Shown here: positions 36,001 through 45,927 of the stretch, piece by piece | How the letters are laid out: each line of letters opens with the position of its first letter | How positions within the stretch are numbered: the stretch's first letter is position 1 | NCBI RefSeq assembly: GCF_014701195.1 | Contig: NZ_AP018712.1 | Coordinates: forward strand, 1,258,501-1,322,500 | Direction of reading: 5' to 3' | Origin: Tepiditoga spiralis | GTDB taxonomy: Bacteria; Thermotogota; Thermotogae; Petrotogales; Petrotogaceae | Length of the DNA: 64,000 nt | Notes under the pieces: generated by a model | What the model saw: the letters and a program-made list of their open reading frames with translations, nothing else | The model's database searches: none | What the model was told of the DNA's origin: nothing | Program-made: the position numbers and the translations under genes

Positions 36001-37339
36001 TGCGCGGTACAAAGTATAGATTTTTTAAGGATTACAAGCTACTTTCAGAGGTAGTCTTTAAGACGATCCTCGAAAAGGATGGCCAGTTCGGAAATAACAG
36101 CGTTCCAGTTGTGAAACCGTGCTGTCCATTTTTTTGTCACGTTTTTGGTAGTAAGGTATAAACTTTTAAGGACAGCATCGTCATTAGGGAATATTGATTT
36201 GGTCTTGGTAGCCTTCCTGAATTGCCTGTTAAGTAACTCTATGATGTTGTGGTGTACATAATCTTCCTTACCCCGTCTGAGAACTGAAAGAAGGTGGATA
36301 ATAGGTGCCAATTTTTCTCCCAGCTCCTCAATGAAGCGTAATACTTGTCTCCCCATTTGTTTATTACATTGGTTAGATTATCATAGCCTGTCTTTTCATC
36401 CAGTGCTGTATAGATTGTCTTTAAATCCTTTGCGAACTCTTTCCTATCCTTGTGAGGAACATATTTCAGGGTGTTTCTAATCTGGTGGATTATGCACCTT
36501 TGTATCATAGTTTGCGGGAAGGTTGCATTTATAGCCTGCTCGAATCCAGAAAGACCATCTATTGAAGCTACAAGTATGTCCTTAACTCCTCTGTTTTTGA
36601 GGTTGTTAAGTACTCCCATCCAAAACTTGGCACTTTCTACTTCACCAACATATATCCCGAGCACATCTTTAATTCCGTCTATGTCAACACCTATTATTAC
36701 ATAAGCAGCCTTTTTTACTATCCTTCCGTCCTCTCTAACGTTGAAGTATATTGCATCCAAGAAAACGAAGGTGTATATTTCGTGTAATGGCCTTTCCTGC
36801 CAGTCTTTTATTACTGGCATAAGCTTATTTGTTATCTTGCTCACCAGTTCAGCTGATACTTCAAATCCGTACAAATCCATTATCTGATCAGATATATCCC
36901 TGGTGGTCATTCCTCTTGCGTACAAACTTATTATTTTTTCCTCTATCTTGAAATATCATTCTAATACTTTGGAACTATTTTGGGTTCATATTCTCCCTTC
37001 CTGTCTCGAGGTACCTTTAACTCTATCATACCGCTACTACTCTTTAAATTCTTCTTCCTGTAGCCATTTCTTGAATTTTCTGTATTTTTCTTTTCTCTGT
37101 CATACTTTCCATAGCCCAGCTCGTCTTCGAGTTCCGCTTCCAGTACTTCCTGGATCAGATTTCCTGTCAGTGATTTTGTTAATTCCTTTATATCCTTTAT
37201 TGTTCGGATTTCTCCTTTTCTTACCATTTCCTTTATTATTTCCTGTAGTACATTTCCCATTTTTCGTACCTCCTCTGGTTTTATTTTACCACCAGATCTG
37301 TATCTTTTTTTCCTTATACACTTAATATTTTACACTTTC
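35801..37339 (-). mobile_element. IS256-family element, copy 2 (inverted, 1539 bp)
   Basis: The minus-strand element begins GAAAGTGTAAAATATTAAG at 37339 and ends at 35801 with the same right terminus as copy 1. No target duplication is found: the left flank is the old transposase core and the right flank is the inside of copy 3. It differs from copy 1 by small indels, including a replaced ~25-bp segment near 36001-36025. Confidence 0.82.
36045..37260 (-). pseudogene. IS256-family transposase, inactivated
   Basis: Nearly identical to the intact copy at 33950 but broken: the start-proximal 99 residues end at a TAG near 36961 (TTCGAA changed to TTCTAA on the plus strand), one base is missing near 36948 (CTCTGAA to CTTGAA), and a second is missing near 36260 (GTTCGTGG to GTTGTGG). 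All three DDE residues are still encoded, in two different frames. It cannot make a full transposase. Confidence 0.92.
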
Positions 37340-38453
37340 TAGTAAGGTATAAACTTTTAAGGACAGCATCGTCATTAGGGAATATTGATTTGGTCTTGGT
37401 AGCCTTCCTGAATTGCCTGTTAAGTGACTCTATGATGTTCGTGGTGTACATAATCTTCCTTACCCCGTCTGAGAACTGAAAGAAGGTGGATAATAGGTGC
37501 CAATTTTTCTCCCAGCTCCTCAATGAAGCGTAATACTTGTCTCCCCATTTGTTTATTACATTGGTTAGATTATCATAGCCTGTCTTTTCATCCAGTGCTG
37601 TATAGATTGTCTTTAAATCCTTTGCGAACTCTTTCCTATCCTTGTGAGGAACATATTTTAGAGTGTTTCTAATCTGGTGGATTATGCACCTTTGTATCAT
37701 AGTTTGCGGGAAGGTTGCATTTATAGCCTGCTCGAATCCAGAAAGACCATCTATTGAAGCTACAAGTATGTCCTTAACTCCTCTGTTTTTGAGGTTGTTA
37801 AGTACTCCCATCCAAAACTTGGCACTTTCTACTTCACCAACATATATCCCTAGCACATCTTTAATTCCGTCTATGTCAACACCTATTATTACATAAGCAG
37901 CCTTTTTTACTATCCTTCCGTCTTCTCTAACGTTGAAGTATATTGCATCCAAGAAAACGAAGGTGTATATTTCGTGTAATGGCCTTTCCTGCCAGTCTTT
38001 TATTACTGGCATAAGCTTATTTGTTATCTTGCTCACCAGTTCAGCTGATACTTCAAATCCGTACAAATCCATTATCTGATCAGATATATCCCTGGTGGTC
38101 ATTCCTCTTGCGTACAAACTTATTATTTTTTCCTCTATCTCTGAAATATCATTCGAATACTTTGGAACTATTTTGGGTTCATATTCTCCCTTTCTGTCTC
38201 GAGGTACCATTAATTCTATCATACCGCTACTACTCTTTAAATTCTTCTTCCTGTAGCCATTTCTTGAATTTTCTGTATTTTTCTTTTCTCTGTCATACTT
38301 TCCATAGCCCAGCTCGTCTTCGAGTTCCGCTTCCAGTACTTCCTGGATCAGATTTCCTGTCAGTGATTTTGTTAACTCCTTTATATCCTTTATTGTTCGG
38401 ATTTCTCCTTTTCTTACCATTTCCTTTATTATTTCCTGTAGTACATTTCCCAT
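37314..38453 (-). pseudogene. IS256-family transposase, C-terminally truncated (copy 3)
   Basis: Starts at 38453 like the intact copy and follows it to DDAVLKSLYLT, keeping the Asp, Asp and Glu residues, but then runs into the terminus of copy 2 and ends after RKCKILSV. About 35 C-terminal residues are lost, so of 405 only ~371 remain plus 8 foreign ones. Activity is doubtful. AGGAGG site intact. Confidence 0.9.
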
Positions 38454-38532
38454 TTTTCGTACCTCCTCTGGTTTTATTTTACCACCAGATCTGTATCTTT
38501 TTTTCCTTATACACTTAATATTTTACACTCTC
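37340..38532 (-). mobile_element. IS256-family element, copy 3 (3' end deleted)
   Basis: The terminus ACTTAATATTTTACACTCTC ends at 38532 exactly where the permease coding sequence resumes. The other end is lost at 37340, where copy 2 is joined inside the transposase gene. Confidence 0.85.
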
Positions 38533-38537
38533 TTTAA

Positions 38538-39287
38538 ATAGAATTTTATAAATTATTAAAAAGAAAAGATATATGGATACTTTTAACTATGATATTAATA
38601 CCAATATTTTATACTGTTGGTATGTATTTAAATGCTTCTTTTATACAATACACAAGAGAAACAAAGATGTATTGTATGGATTTTGTCAATGGTATGTATA
38701 TGTTTGTATATTATGTTTCAATATTTACTTTTTTTATAATGTTTTCTAGCATTCAATCTCTACGAGGAGAAGTTGAAAATAAAAGTATCAAACTCTATAT
38801 TCCAAGATGTCAAAGTAGATCAAAAATCTATATTGCTAAAAATATTAGTTTATCTTTGATGTTTATTATTATAACTATAATTTTTTATATTATAACTATT
38901 ATTTTAGATTATTTATTTTTAATTCATAGAACTGATATAGCTTTAAACGTTTTTTGGAAAAGTCAAGATACAGAGTCAATAATATTTTTTATAATATCAA
39001 TGCTATTTTATTATTTGTTCCTCATTCAATTTGCATTTTTTTTGAGTTCTTTTTTCAATCCTTTGATGAGCTCAATATTAGCTTTAATTACAACTATTTT
39101 AACTTTTTATTTAAAAGTAATTTCTTATATACAAACTTTAGTTCTAACTTATTATCTTGAAAAAATTATGAATAGTATTAAAATACAATATAATGATATA
39201 TTTCTTTACTTTTTGTTAATCTTAATTTATGGAATAATTTTTAATTTACTTGGAATTAAAAAATTCAAAAAATTGGATGTAATATAA
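38538..39287 (+). pseudogene. ABC-2-type transporter permease, N-terminus removed by IS256 copy 3
   Basis: The frame enters from a stop at 38535, just outside the IS end, and reads IEFYKLLKRKDIWILLTMIL, the usual juxtamembrane start of an ABC-2 permease, then about six hydrophobic segments and FKKLDVI at the end. Only the first few residues and the start codon seem lost; an ATG at 38589 within the first helix could give a 232-residue product. No ribosome site precedes it. The ATP-binding partner that should be upstream is absent. Overlaps the CPBP gene by one base. Confidence 0.7.
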
Positions 39288-39910
39288 TGAATTATAATAA
39301 TGAATATAATAAAAAAGATAAGTGGTTATTTTTTATATTACTTAGTTTTTTACCAGTTTTTAGTGCACTATTTTTGAGTATATTATCTCTTACGTTATTA
39401 AACAACTTAAATTTATCAGTTAAAAGTATTTTGTCTGTTTTATTTTCTATGGGAATATCAATGATTTTATTACCCTCATTACTGGTTAAAAAAAGATTTA
39501 AAAATTCTTTAAAAAAATTTGGATTAAGCATAACTATTGAATTTTTTGATATTGTTTTTCTAATACTTATTTTTTTTATCATTATGAGTTTTCAAATATT
39601 TTATCATTCCATAGATTTTTTTAAAACAATACTGTTTCAAACTATAGTAGTAGCTATTTCAGAAGAATTTTGGGCAAGAGGAATATTAATTAACTATTTG
39701 AATAAAATCATAAATTCGAAATTTATGATTCTTAGTATTTCTAGTTTTATATTTGCTTTTATAACACACATCAATAATCCTATTGTAGATAATTTAATTT
39801 GGAGATTCCCTATGGGATTTTTATTAGGATATTTGTATATGAAAAGTGGAAAATTATGGATTCCTATTGGTCTACATTTATGTAATAATATGATATCTTT
39901 GTATATTTAA
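39287..39910 (+). CDS. CPBP-family intramembrane metalloprotease (CAAX protease-like)
   Basis: A 207-residue membrane protein with about six hydrophobic segments. ISEEFWARGILINYL is the EExxxR motif 1, FAFITHINNP holds the His of motif 2, and GLHLCNNMISLYI the His/Asn of motif 3. Bacterial CPBP proteins act as proteases or immunity and maturation factors in bacteriocin and peptide clusters (Abi/PlnI group), which agrees with the exporter genes on both sides. The start ATG overlaps the permease stop (TAATG). Confidence 0.85.
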   Translation: MNYNNEYNKKDKWLFFILLSFLPVFSALFLSILSLTLLNNLNLSVKSILSVLFSMGISMILLPSLLVKKRFKNSLKKFGLSITIEFFDIVFLILIFFIIMSFQIFYHSIDFFKTILFQTIVVAISEEFWARGILINYLNKIINSKFMILSISSFIFAFITHINNPIVDNLIWRFPMGFLLGYLYMKSGKLWIPIGLHLCNNMISLYI

Positions 39911-39937
39911 GTAAAAAAATTAAAAGGGAGGGATTTT

Positions 39938-40366
39938 ATGAGAAAAAAATTTTTTATGATTTCTATAGGAATAATGTATATAATATTTACATTTGTTTTT
40001 ATTTTTTATATGAAGGATATTAATGTTCTATCTTTAATATTAATTTGTTTAATCCCATCAATAATTTCTTTAATAATGTATTCTTTGTACTATTTTTTTA
40101 ATTCATTGGATTTAAAAACAAATAATCAATTAACTATATTTAATGGAATAATTTATAGCATTTTTTTAGGGTTGATTTTATTTTTGATTAAAAGTAATAA
40201 TTTAAAAGAAATTATTTTTAATAACAGTAAATTTTTAGAATCTAGTACAATGACAATATCACAAGATAAGTTTCCAATTATAAATTTATTGATATTTGTA
40301 TTAATCATAATGATAATACAATACTTCTTAGGTAAGTTTATTATTAATTTAAAAAACAAGAAATAA
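39938..40366 (+). CDS. Small four-helix membrane protein, unknown
   Basis: A 142-residue protein with four hydrophobic segments (about 7-27, 31-52, 66-86, 115-137) and a short polar loop before the last. AGGGAGG lies 8 bases before the ATG. No family recognised. Position between CPBP and the ABC exporters suggests a part in the same peptide export or immunity function, by association only. Confidence 0.75.
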   Translation: MRKKFFMISIGIMYIIFTFVFIFYMKDINVLSLILICLIPSIISLIMYSLYYFFNSLDLKTNNQLTIFNGIIYSIFLGLILFLIKSNNLKEIIFNNSKFLESSTMTISQDKFPIINLLIFVLIIMIIQYFLGKFIINLKNKK

Positions 40367-40399
40367 ATTAAAAAGTTTATTTTAGTAGGAGTGGAAAAG

Positions 40400-42109
40400 A
40401 TGGGAATATCTATAACAGTTCAAAATAAAGATAATGATGATAAAAATAATAAAATAAATAAAAATGAAAAGAAACTCCTTAGTTCAATGGTTATTAAACC
40501 TTACTTTAAAAATTATATTTTATCTTTTATAATTTCTTTTTTTACTGCTTTTGGGATTATAAGCATTGTATTATTAGAAAAAGATTTAATAAATTTCCTC
40601 ACAAACAAAAACTATGATATGTTTTTTAATATTGGTTATAAGTTATTCTTTTTAAGTATAGGTGTATCAATTCTTGTTTTCATCAAAACATTTGTAAATA
40701 ATGTATCAACTGAAAAAATAATTGTAAAGCTTAGAAATAAATTTTCTGAAAAGCTTTTAACTTCTAAATATACAGATCTTGAAAAGCAACAAACTGGAGA
40801 AATAATGACATTGTTTTTGAATGATATTGATTTAATAAAAGATTATATTTCAAAGGTGTTTAATGACTTACTTTATCAACCAATCATTTTTATTATTTCT
40901 ATTTCATTTGCTTTATTCATAAATTGGAAATTAACCGTTGTTTCATTTCTTATAATACCCATAAGTTTAATAATATCACTTATTGTTGCATTACCAATAA
41001 AATCTTATACTTTTAAACAACAAAATATAATAGATAAATCAAATACAATATTTAGTGATGCGATTTCTGGCATAGATGTCTTAAAAGCATTTCAACTTGA
41101 AAGTATATTTCTATCAAAATTCAAAAAACAAATTAGCTTTTTTTTAAAAAATTATAAAAAAATATCTTTCTTTGATTCTTTATTATTTCAAATGAATATC
41201 ATAATTATGTTTTTACCTATTTTAATACTATTTGCATATGGAGGATTTGAGATTATAAATAATAGACTAACCCTTGGAGAATTAATAGCCTTTATGCAAT
41301 TTATAATTTTATTCATTACTCCACTTAGTTTTTCTACTCACTATATTTCTTCAAGAAATAAAGCAGTTGTTTCAATTAAAAGAATTAAAAAAATATTAGA
41401 TTTGAAAGAGGAACAAACTGGTAAAAAAACAAATATAAATATAAACTATAACCCTACTATTGAATTTGATAATGTATCTTTTAAATATACAGATGAGTTT
41501 ATATTCAATGATTTGAGTTTTACAATAAATAGAGGAGAAAAAGTTGTTATTTTAGGCTCAAGTGGTTCTGGAAAATCAACAATTTTGAAATTGTTAATGG
41601 GTTTTTATAAAGTAAATAAAGGAAAAATAAAAATTTTTGGTGAAGATATTAATAATTATGATATACATGAATTAAGAAAATATGTGTCCATAGTTCCTCA
41701 AGATATTTTTCTTTTTAATGAATCTATACGTTGGAATGTAAAATTTTCTGATTTTGATAATGTTACTGATGAAGAAATTATTCAATCAATGAAAAAATCT
41801 CAAATTATTTCTTTAATCAATCAAAAAACTCGAACATTAGATACAAAAATAAGTGAGTTTGGAAATAGTTTATCTGGTGGCGAAAAACAAAGATTATCGA
41901 TTGCTCGTGGTTTATCGAAAAGTGCGGAAATATTTATATTTGATGAATCTACTTCTGCGCTTGACCTTGAAACTGAAAATAAATTACTTGAAAATATTTT
42001 TTCGGAATTAAAAGATAAAACTATAATATTTATTACCCATAGAAAATCTATTTTAAAATGGTTTGATAAAAAAATTATTATAGAAAATGGAAGGGATCTA
42101 AATGAGTAA
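40400..42109 (+). CDS. ABC exporter (fused membrane and ATP-binding domains), first of a pair
   Basis: A 569-residue half-transporter. A Lys/Asn/Asp-rich soluble tail of ~35 residues precedes six membrane helices (~40-320). The nucleotide-binding domain has LGSSGSGKST (Walker A), SLSGGEKQRLS (signature), IFIFDESTSALD (Walker B and D-loop) and THRKS (H-loop). There is no C39 peptidase domain. I chose ATG 40400, 8 bases after AGGAG; a GTG three codons earlier is inside that site. Overlaps the next exporter by 8 bases, which points to a heterodimer. Confidence 0.92.
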   Translation: MGISITVQNKDNDDKNNKINKNEKKLLSSMVIKPYFKNYILSFIISFFTAFGIISIVLLEKDLINFLTNKNYDMFFNIGYKLFFLSIGVSILVFIKTFVNNVSTEKIIVKLRNKFSEKLLTSKYTDLEKQQTGEIMTLFLNDIDLIKDYISKVFNDLLYQPIIFIISISFALFINWKLTVVSFLIIPISLIISLIVALPIKSYTFKQQNIIDKSNTIFSDAISGIDVLKAFQLESIFLSKFKKQISFFLKNYKKISFFDSLLFQMNIIIMFLPILILFAYGGFEIINNRLTLGELIAFMQFIILFITPLSFSTHYISSRNKAVVSIKRIKKILDLKEEQTGKKTNININYNPTIEFDNVSFKYTDEFIFNDLSFTINRGEKVVILGSSGSGKSTILKLLMGFYKVNKGKIKIFGEDINNYDIHELRKYVSIVPQDIFLFNESIRWNVKFSDFDNVTDEEIIQSMKKSQIISLINQKTRTLDTKISEFGNSLSGGEKQRLSIARGLSKSAEIFIFDESTSALDLETENKLLENIFSELKDKTIIFITHRKSILKWFDKKIIIENGRDLNE

Positions 42110-43790
42110 AAATTCTTCTGTTAAATTTATACTTTCATTCATGAGAAAAAATGGTGGTAATACATTTATATTTTTAGCTTATTGGATATCTGTATTTTTT
42201 GTTGCATCACAAAACTTCTTTTTTAATTATTATGTTGCTAAAGGGTTACAAACTTCTGTAGACGGTATGATGCAAAAAGACTTTTCGTCATTTTTAGGTG
42301 GTTTTATTCTTGTTTTAAGATCTTTTGGTATTTTGATTATTGTAATGGGGATATTTTCATATATAAATGATTATGTAGTAAAAAAAATTACAAGTATAAT
42401 AAAAGAATATTTTTTTAAAAAAGTTTTAAGATTAAAACCTTTTTTTGATGAAAAGTATACTTCAGGAAAAATTATGACACTTTATAATAGTGATATAGAA
42501 AAAGTTGAAAGTATTTATTCAAATCAAATATTGAATTTATTAATGGCTATTGTGGGAGCACTTGGTGGTGCTGTTATAATATTTAAATTAAATAAATACA
42601 TATTTATTTATATAATAACTATTGGTATTTTTAATCTCATATTAAATTATATTTTTATAAAAAAGATGAAGGTTAATTCTCGGAATATACAAAATACAAT
42701 ATCTAAACAAACAGAACATATTTCAAATTTTTTGAGTGGAAGTTATATAATAAAAGCTTTTAATAATGAAAATTTTTTTATTAAAATTTTTAAAAACACA
42801 ACAAAAAAATATTTTGATTTTTCAAAAAAAAGAGCAAAATATGATGCAGGAATTTCTTTTGTAAATAATGCTTCAGAATATTTTGAATTTGCTGGTCTTT
42901 TAATAATATCTGGTTTTTTTAGTTTAAAAGGTGCAATCTCAATAGGGAGTGTTTTATTGTGTGTTCAACTTGGAAGACCAATTATAGATTTATTTAAAGC
43001 TTTGAGCTCATATTTTTCAAATATTCAAAGTATTCTTGCATCAACAGAAAGAATTTCAAATATTTTAAATTTAAATGATGAGGAAATAAATGAAAAAGAA
43101 TTTTTTGAAAATAATACAAAAAATTTTCAAGAAACACCTTATGCCATAGAATTTGATAATGTTAGTTTTTCATACAATAAAGATAAGTATATTTTTAAAG
43201 ATTTATCTTTTAAAGTTAAAAGTGGATCAAAAACACTACTCGTTGGTAATAGTGGAATAGGAAAAAGTACAATATTAAAGATATTACTTAAATATCATAC
43301 TAATTACAGTGGGAATATTTTTGTGTTTGGAAAGTCTTTAAAAGATTATGATGTACATGAACTTAGAAAACTTTTTTCATATGTTCCACAAAATTCTTTT
43401 CTTTTCAATGATTCAATTTTTGAAAATATTCATTATGGAAATATAAATAAAAGTAGTGATGAAATTATTAAAGTATCAAAAAAGGTAAGATCTCATGAAT
43501 TTATAGAAAAACTTCCAAATAAATATGAAACAACTTTAACTAACAACGGGAATACTTTATCAGGGGGACAAAAACAAAGATTAGCAATAGCAAGAGCACT
43601 TTTAAAAGATGCACCAATTTTTATTTTTGATGAACCAACATCATCTTTAAATGAAAAACTAAAAGACAAAATCAATTCAGTAATAAAAAATACTATGCAA
43701 AATAAAACATTTTTTTTGATTTCACATGAATTTAACTCTGAAGATTATGATGAAGTTATAACTCTTGATTTTAATAAAGTAAAGATCTAA
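42102..43790 (+). CDS. ABC exporter (fused membrane and ATP-binding domains), second of a pair
   Basis: A 562-residue half-transporter with six membrane helices and an ATPase domain: VGNSGIGKST, TLSGGQKQRLA, IFIFDEPTSSL, ISHEFN. The D-loop is SLNEK in place of SALD, so the two ATP sites of the pair are probably unequal, although both keep the catalytic Glu. The start overlaps the previous gene. The substrate is unknown; the CPBP and ABC-2 genes suggest a peptide. Confidence 0.92.
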   Translation: MSKNSSVKFILSFMRKNGGNTFIFLAYWISVFFVASQNFFFNYYVAKGLQTSVDGMMQKDFSSFLGGFILVLRSFGILIIVMGIFSYINDYVVKKITSIIKEYFFKKVLRLKPFFDEKYTSGKIMTLYNSDIEKVESIYSNQILNLLMAIVGALGGAVIIFKLNKYIFIYIITIGIFNLILNYIFIKKMKVNSRNIQNTISKQTEHISNFLSGSYIIKAFNNENFFIKIFKNTTKKYFDFSKKRAKYDAGISFVNNASEYFEFAGLLIISGFFSLKGAISIGSVLLCVQLGRPIIDLFKALSSYFSNIQSILASTERISNILNLNDEEINEKEFFENNTKNFQETPYAIEFDNVSFSYNKDKYIFKDLSFKVKSGSKTLLVGNSGIGKSTILKILLKYHTNYSGNIFVFGKSLKDYDVHELRKLFSYVPQNSFLFNDSIFENIHYGNINKSSDEIIKVSKKVRSHEFIEKLPNKYETTLTNNGNTLSGGQKQRLAIARALLKDAPIFIFDEPTSSLNEKLKDKINSVIKNTMQNKTFFLISHEFNSEDYDEVITLDFNKVKI

Positions 43791-43905
43791 TAATATAGAA
43801 TAAATTTATTTTTAATAATGCTTATAAGCTTAATTAAATGGTACAAAATATAGTAAATTCATTATAAATAAATATTTCAAGAAATATAAAATGAAACAAA
43901 TCCAT

Positions 43906-45741
43906 TTAACGGCTTTGTTTCATTTTATACATTTTTTCATCTGCTTTTTTTATAGATTTTTCAATAGATTCTTTTGAAGTTATTTTTTCAATACCATATG
44001 AAATATCGATTTTAAAGTTAAAGTTTAAATGCTTAACTTCGTTTTTTATTTTTTGCATTCGTTCTTCGATAAAATTTAAGTTTGTATTTTCAAATACAAT
44101 TAAAAATTCATCTCCCCCAAATCTGGTGGCAAAGTCCATTTTTCTAATGTTATTTAATATTATTTTTGAAATAGATTTTAAAACTTTATCGCCAGTAAGA
44201 TGACCATAATTATCATTTATTTGTTTGAATTTATCAACATCTATAACTACAAGAATTGATTCTTCACTTGTTCTTTTTAGTTTTTCTCGTTTTTTATAAT
44301 GCCATTCATAAAAAAAGTATTTTGTATATAGTCCAGTTAAAGAGTCTTTTAAAGCAATATTTTTATATTTTTCTTTTTCTAAATGTAATTGATTTAATAT
44401 TTCTTTGTATTTAAATGATAATTCTATTTCTTTAGCAATTGTATTTAAAATACTTTTATCTACTTTTTTATAAGAGTTTTCTCCAGTTTTTTCAAATAAA
44501 ATTACCCCTTTATTATGTTTTGTTTTTATTGGTATCGATAAAATAGTCAAACTTTTATTCAAAAAATTTTTATCTTGTACACGTGGAGTATAATCCGGAT
44601 CTTTCCACTTTAAAATATTGGGTATGTATAAAGATTTATTAGTATCAATTGAATACCAAGATATATTTTTTGTTTTTGCACTTTTTTTAAGCGTATAATC
44701 AATTATTTTGTTTTTACTTAACCCTAATTTAAAATTTAAATTGTTATTATCTAAAAAACCTAAACCTAAGAAATCTATTAAATTTAGTTTTTTTAATTCT
44801 AAATAAATATAAGTAAAAAAATCAAAAGAATCTATTTTTTCAGAAGTTATTAAATCAAATGATTTTTCTAAAAAGTCTATATTATTTAAAATTTTTATTA
44901 TCTTTTTTTTATTTTTATATTTTAATAATAAAAATATAAAAGTAAAGACTATTATTAAAAATATTCCAAAGAGTATCTGTTTTAAAGTTTGAGATAGATT
45001 ATATATATTTCCTTTTTTTGGAAAATATTTTGAAAAAATAGTATAATAATAAGAATTTTTATTATCTTTTAAAAGCTTAAATTTATTTTTAATATCATTT
45101 AAAAACAAAATTCCTGTTTTAGATTTTTTAGAAGTGGCTATAGTTAAATCTGCAGGAGAGAATACAATACCAGTTTTTTTTAATGTGTTATTAGAAGTAA
45201 GAAACGAATTAGAAAAAACTCCAGCAAAAATTATATGTTTTTTTAATGCTTTGACAATTTCATCATAATTATTAAACTCTATGAACTCACTATTTATATT
45301 AAAATCTCTTAAAAGGTTTTTAAATCCTTTTTCTCCAATGTAATGTATATCATTTTTCATAACTCCTATTTTTTTATTTTCTAGTAGTTTTATTGAAGAT
45401 AAGTTTATATTTTTTGAGGTTGCAAGTTCTCCATAATTATAAAAAAAACTTTCTTTAAAAAAAATATAATTTTTTTCTCTTTCCTTTATATCTTTTATAT
45501 TAATTAAAATGTCTATTTTTCCATCTTTTAGTTCTTCTAATAAGTTATTCAAATTACCATAGATCCAGTTAATATTCCAAGTGTCTTTTGAAATATAGTT
45601 TAGTATATCAACAAAAAAACCACTTTCAGTTTTATTTTTTTTAAAACAAAGTGGATAATCATTATAATAACCTATTTTTATGGATTGAGAGTATATGAAT
45701 GAAATTTGAAACAAAAGAATTAATAATAATATTTTTTTCAT
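43906..45741 (-). CDS. Diguanylate cyclase with periplasmic SBP_bac_3-like sensor
   Basis: A 611-residue sensor. Residues 1-18 are a signal peptide or anchor, ~20-230 an amino-acid-binding-protein-like domain (IKIGYYNDYPLCFKKN, LKDGKIDILINIKD), ~255-275 a membrane helix, ~290-430 a GAF-like region, ~450-611 a GGDEF domain. GGDEF is intact in TRFGGDEFLIVF, and RKMD five residues before it is a c-di-GMP inhibitory I-site. It would make c-di-GMP in response to a periplasmic ligand. GGAGG before the ATG. Divergent from the second cyclase at 45928. Confidence 0.9.
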   Translation of the reverse strand: MKKILLLILLFQISFIYSQSIKIGYYNDYPLCFKKNKTESGFFVDILNYISKDTWNINWIYGNLNNLLEELKDGKIDILINIKDIKEREKNYIFFKESFFYNYGELATSKNINLSSIKLLENKKIGVMKNDIHYIGEKGFKNLLRDFNINSEFIEFNNYDEIVKALKKHIIFAGVFSNSFLTSNNTLKKTGIVFSPADLTIATSKKSKTGILFLNDIKNKFKLLKDNKNSYYYTIFSKYFPKKGNIYNLSQTLKQILFGIFLIIVFTFIFLLLKYKNKKKIIKILNNIDFLEKSFDLITSEKIDSFDFFTYIYLELKKLNLIDFLGLGFLDNNNLNFKLGLSKNKIIDYTLKKSAKTKNISWYSIDTNKSLYIPNILKWKDPDYTPRVQDKNFLNKSLTILSIPIKTKHNKGVILFEKTGENSYKKVDKSILNTIAKEIELSFKYKEILNQLHLEKEKYKNIALKDSLTGLYTKYFFYEWHYKKREKLKRTSEESILVVIDVDKFKQINDNYGHLTGDKVLKSISKIILNNIRKMDFATRFGGDEFLIVFENTNLNFIEERMQKIKNEVKHLNFNFKIDISYGIEKITSKESIEKSIKKADEKMYKMKQSR

Positions 45742-45888
45742 ATTTCCTCCAAATAAATACTTATATAATATATTATATAATTGTTTATATTAAAAAAAAG
45801 CAAAAAATGTAACAGAATAAAAACGATTATGTTTAAATTTAAATATAAAAAAATACAAAAAATACAAAAATATTTTTATAGTTGATTA

Positions 45889-45897
45889 TGATATAAT
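45889..45897 (+). promoter_or_regulatory. Extended -10 of the PAS-GAF-GGDEF gene
   Basis: TGA-TATAAT, about 31 bases before the ATG; no strong -35 seen. The ribosome site AAGGAGAGGG follows. Confidence 0.45.
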
Positions 45898-45927
45898 TAA
45901 GTATAAACGTTTAAGGAGAGGGATAAA

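Noticed and set aside
33885-38518. Pro/Leu/Ser-rich frames antisense to the three transposase copies
   Set aside because: They recur identically in every IS copy only because the transposase is conserved; composition and missing ribosome sites mark them as shadows.
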